NCBI GenBank assembly: GCA_027858145.1
Contig: JAQIDF010000286.1
Location: 1-9,125, forward strand
Origin: Prolixibacteraceae bacterium
GTDB lineage: Bacteria; Bacteroidota; Bacteroidia; Bacteroidales; Prolixibacteraceae
Direction: 5' to 3'
DNA length: 9,125 nucleotides
Part shown: piece by piece, positions 1 through 7,383 of the stretch
Numbering within the stretch: position 1 is the first letter of the stretch
Layout of the letters: the number at the start of each line of letters is the position of its first letter
The notes under the pieces: model-generated
What the model was told of the DNA's origin: nothing
Seen by the model: only the letters and a program-made list of their open reading frames with translations
Database searches by the model: none
Translations under genes and position numbers: made by a program

Positions 1-533
1 CGGTTATTGTTTTATTAGGAATATTAACAGGTCTGGGTGCATACACATTCAAACTTTCTAAAGCACATTCCTATCTTGGCGACAAGCCTGAAACCTGTGT
101 AAACTGCCACATTATGGCACCGCAGTACGCTACCTGGAACCACAGCAGTCATCGCGAATGGGCTAATTGTAATGATTGCCATGTTCCGCACAACAACAAA
201 TTTAATTATTACTATTTTAAAGCTAAAGATGGTTTGCGGCATTCAACCATGTTCACACTCAGGCTAGAGCCACAGGTGATTACCATTAAAAAGGAAGGTA
301 GAAAAGCTGTACATAATAACTGCATACGATGCCACGAGTACTTGCTTACCGACAATAAAATGAATCAACGCTCTGAAACATTTCAACAAATGCGCAACAA
401 GGATCGGGACTGCTGGGAATGTCACCGCGAAGTACCACACGGAAGAGTACGCAGTCTATCGAGCGTTCCAAATGCCAGGGTGCCTTTACCACCAAGCCCG
501 GTGCCTGACTGGCTAAAAAAAGCTTTAGAATAA
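1..533 (+). CDS. nrfH: NrfH, tetraheme cytochrome c quinol dehydrogenase (5' end cut by window)
   Basis: NrfH is the small membrane-anchored NapC/NirT-type cytochrome that oxidises menaquinol and passes electrons to the nitrite reductase NrfA. The reading frame is open from base 3, and 176 residues are visible. The first ~13 (VIVLLGILTGLGA) are the end of the single N-terminal membrane anchor; the start codon and a short cytoplasmic stretch lie outside. Four CxxCH heme sites are seen at visible residues 32-36 (CVNCH), 56-60 (CNDCH), 107-111 (CIRCH) and 137-141 (CWECH). The first continues as CHxM, the arrangement in which the methionine ligates heme 1 in the Desulfovibrio vulgaris NrfH structure, marking the quinol-oxidising heme. 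A proline-rich tail (PLPPSPVPDW) ends the protein. The stop codon lies 22 bases before nrfA, so the two are one transcription unit whose promoter is upstream of the window. Four hemes, the CHxM site and the neighbour together make the call firm. Confidence 0.95.
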   Translation, partial: VIVLLGILTGLGAYTFKLSKAHSYLGDKPETCVNCHIMAPQYATWNHSSHREWANCNDCHVPHNNKFNYYYFKAKDGLRHSTMFTLRLEPQVITIKKEGRKAVHNNCIRCHEYLLTDNKMNQRSETFQQMRNKDRDCWECHREVPHGRVRSLSSVPNARVPLPPSPVPDWLKKALE

Positions 534-555
534 TAAACCATAAAAACATAAATCT

Positions 556-2070
556 ATGAAACCAGTTACTCAATTAATAAAAGAAAAACCAGCCATCGGG
601 TGGATATTGTTCTTTGCCACTGTTGTTGTTGTTTTCTTGCTCGGGCTTCTGGCCTCAACCATTGTTGAACGCCGTGCAGAATCTGTCTTCGTTTATACAC
701 CCGAAGTATATCATTCTCAATTTGAGCCGCGCAACGAAATATGGGGTCAGAATTTTCCGCGTGAGTATCAATCATTTTCACAAACTGCCGATACTTCTTT
801 CCGCAGCATGTACAATGGTTCGGCAACCATCGACATGCTGGAAGTTAACCCCCGGTTTGTTGTTCTTTGGGCAGGGTACAGTTTTTCGAGAGAATATAAT
901 CAGGCGCGCGGGCACATGCATGCCATTGATGACATTCGCAACATATTGCGTACCGGCGGCCCCATTGACGGTGAAGGAAACATGCAGCCCAATACCTGCT
1001 GGACATGTAAAAGCCCTGATGTTCCGCGCCTGATGAACGAAATTGGTGTAGCCGAATTTTACAAAGGTAATTGGGAAGATAGAGGGCACGAGATTGTAAA
1101 CCCCATTGGATGTGCCGATTGCCACGATGCTGAAACCATGAATCTGCGTATTTCCCGCCCTGCACTTATCGAAGCTTTTGAGCGACAAGGAAAAGACATT
1201 ACCAAAGCCTCGCACCAGAAGATGCGCTCGCTTGTTTGCGCCCAATGTCACGTAGAGTATTATTTCAATAAAGAACGCCATGAAGGGGTACCGTACCTCA
1301 CTTTCCCGTGGGATATGGGACAAAGTGCTGAGGAAATGGAAAAATACTATGATGAAATGGAATTTGTTGACTGGACACACCAGCTTAGCAAAGCACCAAT
1401 GCTGAAAGCACAACACCCGGGTTACGAAATATACAGCACCGGGGTTCATGCCAGCCGGGGCGTATCTTGTGCCGACTGTCATATGCCATACATGAGCGAA
1501 GGCGGACAAAAATTTACCGACCACCACATCCAAAGTCCGTTGAACAATGTTAATAACTCTTGTCAGGTTTGCCACCGCGACGAAACCGAAAAACTTGTTA
1601 ACGATGTTAACGAAAGACACAAACGTGTTATTGAAAACCGCAACAAGCTTGAAATACAAATCGTTAGCGCACATGTGGAGGCTAAAGCCGCATGGGATTA
1701 TGGTGCTACCGAAACTCAAATGGAAGATATCCTGATGGATATTCGTCATGCTCAGTGGAGGTGGGACTATGCCGCAGCAAGTCATGGCGCCTCATTCCAC
1801 TCACCTGTCGAAACCAGCAGGGTTATTGCTTCCGGCATGGACATCATACAAGATGCACGCCTCAAGCTTTCACGTGTATTAGCCGGACTCGGGCATAACG
1901 AACCTGTACCGTACCCCGATATTTCAACAAAAGCCAAAGCCCAGGAATATATCGGCTTGGACATGGAAAAACTAAACCGTGAAAAACAACGTTTCATTGA
2001 TGAGGTTGTTCCGGTTTGGGAGAAAAAGGCCAAAAAGCGGGAAGAAAATTATGAAGTATCCTACTATTAA
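556..2070 (+). CDS. nrfA: NrfA, pentaheme ammonia-forming cytochrome c nitrite reductase
   Basis: NrfA reduces nitrite to ammonium with six electrons in the periplasm, using electrons from NrfH. The 504 residues match the family's length. Residues 14-33 form a hydrophobic signal/anchor segment followed by ERR. Heme 1, the catalytic heme, has the diagnostic lysine motif CWTCK (148-152); four ordinary sites follow: CADCH 186-190, CAQCH 228-232, CADCH 305-309 and CQVCH 336-340. By comparison with the E. coli enzyme, active-site residues are Lys152, Arg118 (in ARGH), Tyr235 (in CHVEYYF) and His287. Glu234, Tyr235, Lys284 and Gln286 (K-A-Q-H) match the calcium-site ligands, so this looks like the calcium-containing type. 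Further His (298, 323/324, 410, 415) can serve as distal heme ligands. ATG at 556 is chosen because it directly precedes the signal segment; no Shine-Dalgarno is seen, as is usual in Bacteroidota. No cytochrome-maturation gene follows it in the window. Confidence 0.97.
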   Translation: MKPVTQLIKEKPAIGWILFFATVVVVFLLGLLASTIVERRAESVFVYTPEVYHSQFEPRNEIWGQNFPREYQSFSQTADTSFRSMYNGSATIDMLEVNPRFVVLWAGYSFSREYNQARGHMHAIDDIRNILRTGGPIDGEGNMQPNTCWTCKSPDVPRLMNEIGVAEFYKGNWEDRGHEIVNPIGCADCHDAETMNLRISRPALIEAFERQGKDITKASHQKMRSLVCAQCHVEYYFNKERHEGVPYLTFPWDMGQSAEEMEKYYDEMEFVDWTHQLSKAPMLKAQHPGYEIYSTGVHASRGVSCADCHMPYMSEGGQKFTDHHIQSPLNNVNNSCQVCHRDETEKLVNDVNERHKRVIENRNKLEIQIVSAHVEAKAAWDYGATETQMEDILMDIRHAQWRWDYAAASHGASFHSPVETSRVIASGMDIIQDARLKLSRVLAGLGHNEPVPYPDISTKAKAQEYIGLDMEKLNREKQRFIDEVVPVWEKKAKKREENYEVSYY

Positions 2071-2100
2071 AGCATGTTTTCGGGAGAAATTAATTATCAC

Positions 2101-2108
2101 TATTTTTG
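2101..2108 (+). promoter_or_regulatory. Candidate Bacteroidota -7 promoter box (TATTTTTG) before the U32 gene
   Basis: In the 61-base gap between nrfA and the U32 gene, TATTTTTG fits the Bacteroidota -7 consensus TAnnTTTG exactly and ends 23 bases before the ATG. About 20 bases upstream, TGTTTTCG (2075-2082) is only a poor match to the -33 TTTG element. If real, it would start a short-leadered transcript, letting the U32 gene be expressed apart from the nrf operon. The motif is short and AT-rich, so chance is a serious alternative; no terminator hairpin was seen after nrfA. Confidence 0.4.
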
Positions 2109-2131
2109 CCACCTATTCAGAGATTTAAGAA

Positions 2132-3394
2132 ATGGGGGAAAACAATATTGAAATCATGGCGCCGGTTGGTTCATACGAATCATTACGGGCCGCAATACAA
2201 GCAGGTGCAGGCTCGGTGTACTTCGGGGTTGAGCAACTTAACATGAGGGCGCGTTCGTCGAATAACTTTACACTCGACGACCTGTCAAAAATTGCTTCAA
2301 TTGCTTCCGAAAACAACGTAAAGTCGTACCTGACTGTCAATACCGTAATATTCGACAATGAACTTCAAAAGCTCGAAGAAGTCATAATTGCTGCGAAAAC
2401 TGCAAACATCAGTGCAATAATCGCTTCAGACATGGCCGCCATTATGCTGGCCCGCAAGCACAATGTTGAAGTACATATTTCAACTCAGCTCAACGTTACA
2501 AACATCGAAGCCCTTAAATTTTATGCTCAGTTTGCCGATGTAGTTGTACTGGCCCGCGAAATGAATTTAGGACGGGTTTGGGAAATAAACCGCCAGATAA
2601 AAGAGCAAAGCATAACAGGCCCCCGGGGCGAACTGGTTCGCATCGAAATGTTTGTACACGGGGCACTCTGCATGGCTACTTCGGGTAAATGCTACCTTAG
2701 TTTGCACGAAATGAACTCATCGGCCAACCGTGGTGCATGTATGCAAGCTTGCCGGCGTGCTTATATCGTTACCGATAAAGAAACAGGGAATGAAATGGAA
2801 ATCGACAATGAATACATCATGTCGCCAAAGGATTTGAAAACCATTCATTTCCTAAACAAAATGCTCGACACCGGGGTTTCAGTCCTCAAAATTGAAGGCA
2901 GAGCCCGTTCTCCCGAATATGTAAAAACAGTGGTTGAATGTTACCGGGAAGCTGTTGAAGCATACTTCAACAACGATTTTACTGAAGAAAGAATTACAGA
3001 CTGGGATAAACGCCTTGCTACCGTATTTAACCGCGGTTTTTGGGATGGCTACTATCTGGGACAAAGGCTTGGCGAATGGAGCAGCAATTATGGCTCACTG
3101 GCCACAAAACGCAAAATATACATAGGCAGGGCTACAAACTATTTCAGTAAACTTAAGGTTGGCGAAATACAAATACAAACGCAAGCGCTTCATGTTGGAG
3201 ATGAAATTTTGATCACAGGACCAACCTCTGGCGTAATAGAAACCATCGTGAAAGAAATTCGTGTTGACGACAAAACGGTTGACGAAGCACCCAGAGGCGT
3301 TAAGTGTTCCATCCCGGTTGAATCGAAAATCAGACGTTCAGATAAACTATATAAAATGGTTGATTCGTCCCAAATCAAGACGCGAAAAAGGTAG
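2132..3394 (+). CDS. U32-family protein, TrhP (YegQ)-like tRNA uridine hydroxylase candidate
   Basis: This 420-residue protein belongs to the U32 'peptidase' family. Residues 172-190 fit the U32 signature: E172, F174, H176-G-A-L-C180, G185, C187 and S190. The start is family-typical (I-E-I-M-A-P-V-G-S, residues 6-14), followed by a TIM-barrel-like region to about 320 and a small beta-rich C-terminal domain (about 328-410, beginning Y-I-G-R-A). Cysteines 180, 187, 203 and 207 (C-x6-C-x15-C-x3-C, including GACMQACR) match the spacing I recall in YegQ. Relatives UbiU/UbiV bind a 4Fe-4S cluster with conserved cysteines, and TrhP makes 5-hydroxyuridine at tRNA position 34 using prephenate. The length is close to Bacillus TrhP (about 420). 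I infer tRNA hydroxylation rather than proteolysis; RlhA (23S rRNA) and collagenase-type U32 members are the alternatives. ATG at 2132 keeps the full family N terminus; Met9 is the only nearby in-frame alternative. Little link to nrf is expected. Confidence 0.88.
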   Translation: MGENNIEIMAPVGSYESLRAAIQAGAGSVYFGVEQLNMRARSSNNFTLDDLSKIASIASENNVKSYLTVNTVIFDNELQKLEEVIIAAKTANISAIIASDMAAIMLARKHNVEVHISTQLNVTNIEALKFYAQFADVVVLAREMNLGRVWEINRQIKEQSITGPRGELVRIEMFVHGALCMATSGKCYLSLHEMNSSANRGACMQACRRAYIVTDKETGNEMEIDNEYIMSPKDLKTIHFLNKMLDTGVSVLKIEGRARSPEYVKTVVECYREAVEAYFNNDFTEERITDWDKRLATVFNRGFWDGYYLGQRLGEWSSNYGSLATKRKIYIGRATNYFSKLKVGEIQIQTQALHVGDEILITGPTSGVIETIVKEIRVDDKTVDEAPRGVKCSIPVESKIRRSDKLYKMVDSSQIKTRKR

Positions 3395-3409
3395 AAATCA
3401 ATAATATTA

Positions 3410-3421
3410 CCCCCCCCTCCC
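3410..3421 (+). repeat. C8-T-C3 tract between the U32 gene and the barrel gene
   Basis: Eight consecutive C, one T and three C stand out in an AT-rich 91-base gap, 15 bases after the U32 stop. The segment CCCCT (3414-3418) can pair with AGGGG (3472-3476), the Shine-Dalgarno of the next gene, across a loop of about 53 bases. The tract is long enough to slip during replication. No role is shown by sequence alone; it could also be a neutral or error-prone homopolymer. Confidence 0.6.
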
Positions 3422-3469
3422 GACATAACACTTTCATTATTTATCATTTTCATCTATATTAGTATTATT

Positions 3470-3476
3470 AAAGGGG
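3470..3476 (+). promoter_or_regulatory. Shine-Dalgarno-like AAAGGGG that supports a TTG start
   Basis: AAAGGGG lies 9 bases before the TTG at 3486-3488. The other starts in the window that can be seen (556, 2132, 4488, 7384) lack such a purine-rich G-run at this spacing, as expected in Bacteroidota. It decides the start here: TTG gives a clean signal peptide at once, there is no in-frame ATG upstream in the gap, and the first internal ATG (Met52) would remove the signal peptide. Confidence 0.55.
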
Positions 3477-3485
3477 TGTTTTAAT

Positions 3486-4454
3486 TTGAAACATATAATT
3501 TCTATATCATTGATATTTCTGTTTTATGCAGAGGTATGTGGACAGGGCTGGGTTGTTGAAGAAAACAACCTTGAAACAAACTGGAACACGACACTGCAAG
3601 CCGGTACTTCGGCGCTATTAACTGAATTTAGCACCGACATGAGACATTGGGGCAATGAAATGAACAACAGCCCGGGTATGACCATAAATTTTCAAATTGC
3701 AAAAATGGTATGGGAACGTGTTGACATTGGTATAGAAGCCGGCTACTCAACATTAAACGGAACAAAAAGCAACCCTGAAAAAATTGTTTTCCTTAATAAG
3801 CACCCCGTTTTTTTTAATAATGACACAGGGTTCAGCCCGGATCCTTTAAAATATAACACGAAGCTTTTTAATTACGGGATATTCACAAAATACAATTTCA
3901 TAAATTTCAGCACCTGGGCTTTAGGCTTTTTAAAAATCAATATTTATACCCGCTTTGGAATTGGTGCAATCAGCTACCAAACGGAATTAAATTACAGCAA
4001 TAATGATGCTTATGTTTTTACCGGGTTGCCCAGTCCGCTTTATCACATAAATAAGCAGGAATACGCCAAGCCTTTAACTCTTTATGTTTCACCGGCATTT
4101 GGATTAAATTATCAACTCAACGACAGGATTTTTTTATCGTTAGAATTAAGCACTCATTTATACACAACAGGAAACTTTGACGGTGTACCCCGTTTTATAC
4201 AAGGCTTAACGCCAGAAACACCCCCTGAAGAAATCAAATCATATTATGAACCCACAAACACTCTTTCGGCAAAAATTTTGCTTGGTTTAACATATTTTTT
4301 CAACTTTAACAGCACAAACAACAAACGGATGAAAGAATACCCATGGTTTTCGAGCCAGTACCGGTCGTATTACTCAAAATATCAACCAAAATCGACAAAT
4401 AAAGAACGTCAACAATGGCTGCCGTTTTATAATGAAAAATTCGAAAACGATTAG
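3486..4454 (+). CDS. Predicted outer-membrane beta-barrel protein with aromatic/basic C-terminal tail, function unknown
   Basis: I do not recognise a named family. The 322-residue product, read from TTG, begins with a signal peptide: K2-H3, a hydrophobic run (residues 4-14) and a likely cut after Gly19 (V-C-G|Q). Cys18 is not in a lipobox (Val at -1), so a lipoprotein is unlikely. From about 33 to 274 it alternates short amphipathic strands and polar loops, for example G-I-E-A-G-Y (82-87), L-T-L-Y-V-S-P-A-F-G (197-206), F-L-S-L-E-L (216-221) and I-L-L-G-L-T-Y-F-F-N (264-273). This is typical of small Bacteroidota outer-membrane barrels of perhaps 8-10 strands. Unusually, the chain continues 48 residues past the last apparent strand (275-322) with many Tyr/Trp/Phe and Lys/Arg. 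The gene stops 33 bases before the next, so co-expression is likely. Its DNA is AT-richer than nrfA. The barrel call is an inference from composition; a role in transport or envelope structure cannot be told. Confidence 0.75.
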   Translation: MKHIISISLIFLFYAEVCGQGWVVEENNLETNWNTTLQAGTSALLTEFSTDMRHWGNEMNNSPGMTINFQIAKMVWERVDIGIEAGYSTLNGTKSNPEKIVFLNKHPVFFNNDTGFSPDPLKYNTKLFNYGIFTKYNFINFSTWALGFLKINIYTRFGIGAISYQTELNYSNNDAYVFTGLPSPLYHINKQEYAKPLTLYVSPAFGLNYQLNDRIFLSLELSTHLYTTGNFDGVPRFIQGLTPETPPEEIKSYYEPTNTLSAKILLGLTYFFNFNSTNNKRMKEYPWFSSQYRSYYSKYQPKSTNKERQQWLPFYNEKFEND

Positions 4455-4487
4455 TATTATTGCTGAAGAAATACAAAACAAATAAAA

Positions 4488-7256
4488 ATGCCGAAAAGAA
4501 TAGTATATAGCATAATTGTACTTGCCACAATTGTAATTGTTGGAGCTGTAATATTTTTATTGCCAAACAATTCAGGCATCAGCAATGCCAACTCATTTAA
4601 AGCCGTTTCTCCAACAGCACCGGTTATAATTAAAGTAAATGATGCCGGCAACATACGAAGTGCAACCCAAAAACCGATGTTTGAATCATTGATGGAAATA
4701 AGCAGTTTTAAAAGCACAACTGATGAATTAGAACAGTTTTTCAAGTATTTTAATGCAAACAAATTATTCAATGAATTAGTTTTCAAGAATGATTTTATCG
4801 TCTCACTAAATATGAGCGGGAAAAACGACATCACACCGCTTGCTGTTATTTCTACCAACAGTAAAAATAAAAAAGACATTGCAAGAAAAATTATTAACTA
4901 CATTAGCACAAACAGTGACACCCCCGTAAAATCGCGCAAATACAACAAAGCTACCATTTACGAATATAAAAAAACTGAACAAACTTATTTTGTGACTGAA
5001 CACCGTTCTTTGTTGCTCATAAGCAGCAAATCACTATTAATTGAAGAATCACTCAGATTACTCGATGCTGATGAGAAATCACTGGGCGGTGATTTTGAAC
5101 AACTACTGAAAACAAGTGGCGGACAGGCCGATGCTAATATTTTTGTAAACCACAAAACCTCAGGTTTGTTATTTGAAAAATTTGTTTCAAAAAATATCAA
5201 ATATAAAACATCGCTGTTAAAAACATACGGGAACTGGACTGAAATTGACTTCACAGTTGATAACAACCTTTTAATGATGAGTGGTTTTACAACCGAAAGC
5301 GAGAATGATAATGATAATTATTATGCAGAAGTTTTTTACAAACAGGAACCCACTCAATCGAGAATTGAAAAGATATTACCGGCATCAACTGCCTATTACA
5401 CTTCAATTGCACTATCCGATATTCCCGTTTTTTTTGAGAACTATTCGGAATTTCTTCAAAAGCGAAATTTATTTTTTCAGCGTGAAAACAAATTACTCTC
5501 CATTGAAAAGCGCACAGGAATAAAAGTAAATGAATTATTTCAAAGCATGATAAGCCATGAAGCGGCAATGGCCGGAATATCAATAGACCAAAATCAACCT
5601 CAAAAAGGAAAGGTATGGATTGTTGAAACAAAAAGTGGAAGCACTGCATTGAAAGAAATTCACAAACTAAGGGAGAATTTCTACCGAAATGAAGACATTG
5701 CAACTAGTGATCTGAAAAAAACCTATACTATTGACAATGAAACCCAATTTAACATCTATCGTTTTCCCTACCCCGATGTTGCTAAAACCATATTTGGCGA
5801 GATTTTTAGCGGCTTTAGCGCAAACTGGGTGGCACTTTACAACAATCATCTCATTTTTGGAGACTCATTTCGTACGGTATCAAAAGTTTTATATGCCAAC
5901 ATGCTGGGTGAAACTTTGTCAGCATCGCTTGAGTACAACAAGTTCAAATCGAACATGAACAACCGCAGCAACCTGACATTTTACTGTAACACAGCCACTT
6001 CACTGCCCATTGCACCCATTTTCTTTAACAATAAAATTGCTTCTGAATTAACCAATAACGAAGAACTACGAAAATTTAAGGCATTCACATGGCAGGTTGC
6101 ATCTACTGGCGATATGCTGTACAATAATGCCTGCCTCCTGTATAACCCTCAAATAAAATCGAAGCCACAAACCATATGGCAAAGCCACCTTGATGCGCCT
6201 TTCGATTTTAAACCTAAATTTGTTATCAACCATTACGACCAGAAAAACAAAGAAGTAGTAATACATGATAACAGCAATAATTTTTACCTGATAAACAATG
6301 TAGGGCGTATCCTCTGGAAAATAAAACTTGACGGCCCCATACTCGGCGAAGTATACCAGATTGATTATTTCAGAAACGGAAAACTACAATACCTTTTCAA
6401 CACGGCCGATAAACTTCATCTTGTTGACCGTGAAGGCAACTACGTTCAAAATTACCCCATAAATTTCAGGGACAAGGCAACATGCGGCATATCGGTTTTC
6501 GATTATGACAACAACAAAGATTACCGCTTTTTCGTAACCTGCCAAAACCGCAATATTTACGCGTATGAAAAAGACGGGAGACTGGTTGAAGGATGGAATA
6601 TATTTAAAACCGACCATATTGTAAACCATTCGTTACAGCACTTCAGAACCGAAGGGAAAGATTATATAGTCGCAACCGATAAAATGAAGGATTACATACT
6701 ACACCGCCGTGGAACAGTTCGCGTCAGTACCGATGCTGTATATCATCACTCACCTAAAAACACCATTTACCTTGAAGAGCGCACTCCATCACATGAACCA
6801 CGATTGGTTACAACAGCTACCGACGGAACGCTACATTTCACATCACTGGAAACCGGCAGGCATGAAACCAATGAAATAACAAAGGTAAGCAATGACCATT
6901 ATTTTGTTGTTGCCAATGTTGATAATGAAGCAGAATACGAATACATTTTTGCCGATGGAAAAAAGTTGATGATATTCAATAAGAAAGGCAAGAAAATTCT
7001 TGATCATGATTTCGAATATCCAATATCACACAAACCCAACATTTATCATTTTCCGGGGAGTGTAACCAAGATTGGAATCACAACACAGGCATCCAACCAA
7101 ATTCACCTCATAAATATGGATGGGGAAATGCATGAAGGATTCCCCCTTAACGGCGCAACTGAGTTCAGTATAGGTCTCATCAGCAGTGAGCGCTCCAACT
7201 TCAACCTTTTGGTAGGAAGCCCGGATGGATATCTCTATAATTACTACGTTGAATAA
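4488..7256 (+). CDS. Membrane-anchored periplasmic protein: DUF3352-like N-terminal part plus beta-propeller-like C-terminal part
   Basis: The 922-residue protein has one N-terminal membrane segment (about residues 5-25, after M-P-K-R) and no other, so the bulk should lie in the periplasm. Residues about 36-560 alternate helices and strands (for example A-P-V-I-I-K-V-N-D near 44-52) and resemble DUF3352-type proteins that Bacteroidota carry; that family has no known function. From about residue 561 (Q-T-I-W) to the end there are repeated blade-like units with turns of the form D-x-x-G followed by a G/N-[WYF]-P/N step: D-R-E-G-N-Y (from 647), K-D-G-R-L-V-E-G-W (695-703) and M-D-G-E-M-H-E-G-F-P (877-886). 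It ends S-P-D-G-Y-L-Y-N-Y, as propeller blades of PQQ/WD-like or FG-GAP-like type do. No catalytic motif was seen. ATG at 4488 directly precedes the membrane segment. It likely shares a transcript with the barrel gene 33 bases upstream and may work with it in the envelope; that link is inferred from position only. Confidence 0.8.
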   Translation: MPKRIVYSIIVLATIVIVGAVIFLLPNNSGISNANSFKAVSPTAPVIIKVNDAGNIRSATQKPMFESLMEISSFKSTTDELEQFFKYFNANKLFNELVFKNDFIVSLNMSGKNDITPLAVISTNSKNKKDIARKIINYISTNSDTPVKSRKYNKATIYEYKKTEQTYFVTEHRSLLLISSKSLLIEESLRLLDADEKSLGGDFEQLLKTSGGQADANIFVNHKTSGLLFEKFVSKNIKYKTSLLKTYGNWTEIDFTVDNNLLMMSGFTTESENDNDNYYAEVFYKQEPTQSRIEKILPASTAYYTSIALSDIPVFFENYSEFLQKRNLFFQRENKLLSIEKRTGIKVNELFQSMISHEAAMAGISIDQNQPQKGKVWIVETKSGSTALKEIHKLRENFYRNEDIATSDLKKTYTIDNETQFNIYRFPYPDVAKTIFGEIFSGFSANWVALYNNHLIFGDSFRTVSKVLYANMLGETLSASLEYNKFKSNMNNRSNLTFYCNTATSLPIAPIFFNNKIASELTNNEELRKFKAFTWQVASTGDMLYNNACLLYNPQIKSKPQTIWQSHLDAPFDFKPKFVINHYDQKNKEVVIHDNSNNFYLINNVGRILWKIKLDGPILGEVYQIDYFRNGKLQYLFNTADKLHLVDREGNYVQNYPINFRDKATCGISVFDYDNNKDYRFFVTCQNRNIYAYEKDGRLVEGWNIFKTDHIVNHSLQHFRTEGKDYIVATDKMKDYILHRRGTVRVSTDAVYHHSPKNTIYLEERTPSHEPRLVTTATDGTLHFTSLETGRHETNEITKVSNDHYFVVANVDNEAEYEYIFADGKKLMIFNKKGKKILDHDFEYPISHKPNIYHFPGSVTKIGITTQASNQIHLINMDGEMHEGFPLNGATEFSIGLISSERSNFNLLVGSPDGYLYNYYVE

Positions 7257-7319
7257 TTTAATCTGTATAAAATTTAAGACATTTATAGCAAACATCGTCC
7301 AAATGTAAAAATCGCCCCC

Positions 7320-7362
7320 TTTGTTCTATATCATTGCTGTTATATTGTTCTCCATATCTTTT
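7320..7362 (+). promoter_or_regulatory. Candidate promoter region of the glycanase gene
   Basis: The 127-base gap 7257-7383 separates the glycanase from the gene before it, enough for its own promoter. Two overlapping options are visible: TTTG at 7320-7323 with TATATTG at 7341-7347 (17-base spacer), or TTG at 7334-7336 with TATCTTTT at 7355-7362 (18-base spacer, one mismatch to TAnnTTTG). The heptamer TTGTTCT occurs twice, at 7321-7327 and 7345-7351, 24 bases apart, and could be an operator. No clear terminator hairpin for the preceding gene was found. Confidence 0.3.
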
Positions 7363-7383
7363 ATTATAAATGTACAACTTATT

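Noticed and set aside
778..1785. A 335-codon open frame on the - strand across nrfA.
   Set aside because: It lies wholly antisense to a well-supported pentaheme reductase gene, and its product has no recognisable motif; it is a by-product of nrfA codon use.
3455..3462. TATATTAG as a -7 promoter box for the barrel gene.
   Set aside because: It has one mismatch to TAnnTTTG and no TTG element at the right distance upstream; in such an AT-rich gap this is expected by chance.
3531..3545. Cys18 of the barrel protein as a lipoprotein cysteine.
   Set aside because: The preceding residues A-E-V do not form a lipobox (Val at -1, Ala at -3); ordinary signal peptidase cleavage fits better.
4457..4879. 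A 140-codon hydrophobic open frame on the - strand over the start of the 922-residue gene.
   Set aside because: Low-complexity Leu/Phe/Ile product from the complement of an AT-rich coding region, overlapping a better gene with a clear membrane anchor.
5304..5325. Short AATGAT/GATAAT-like repeat.
   Set aside because: It encodes the E-N-D-N-D-N-Y-Y loop in frame and is too short and imperfect to count as a tandem repeat locus.
5287..5703. A 138-codon - strand frame within the 922-residue gene.
   Set aside because: Entirely antisense to coding sequence, with no signal peptide or motif of its own.
7257..7383. Intrinsic terminator or small RNA in the gap before the glycanase.
   Set aside because: No GC-rich inverted repeat followed by a T-run was found; only weak AT-rich self-complementarity is present.
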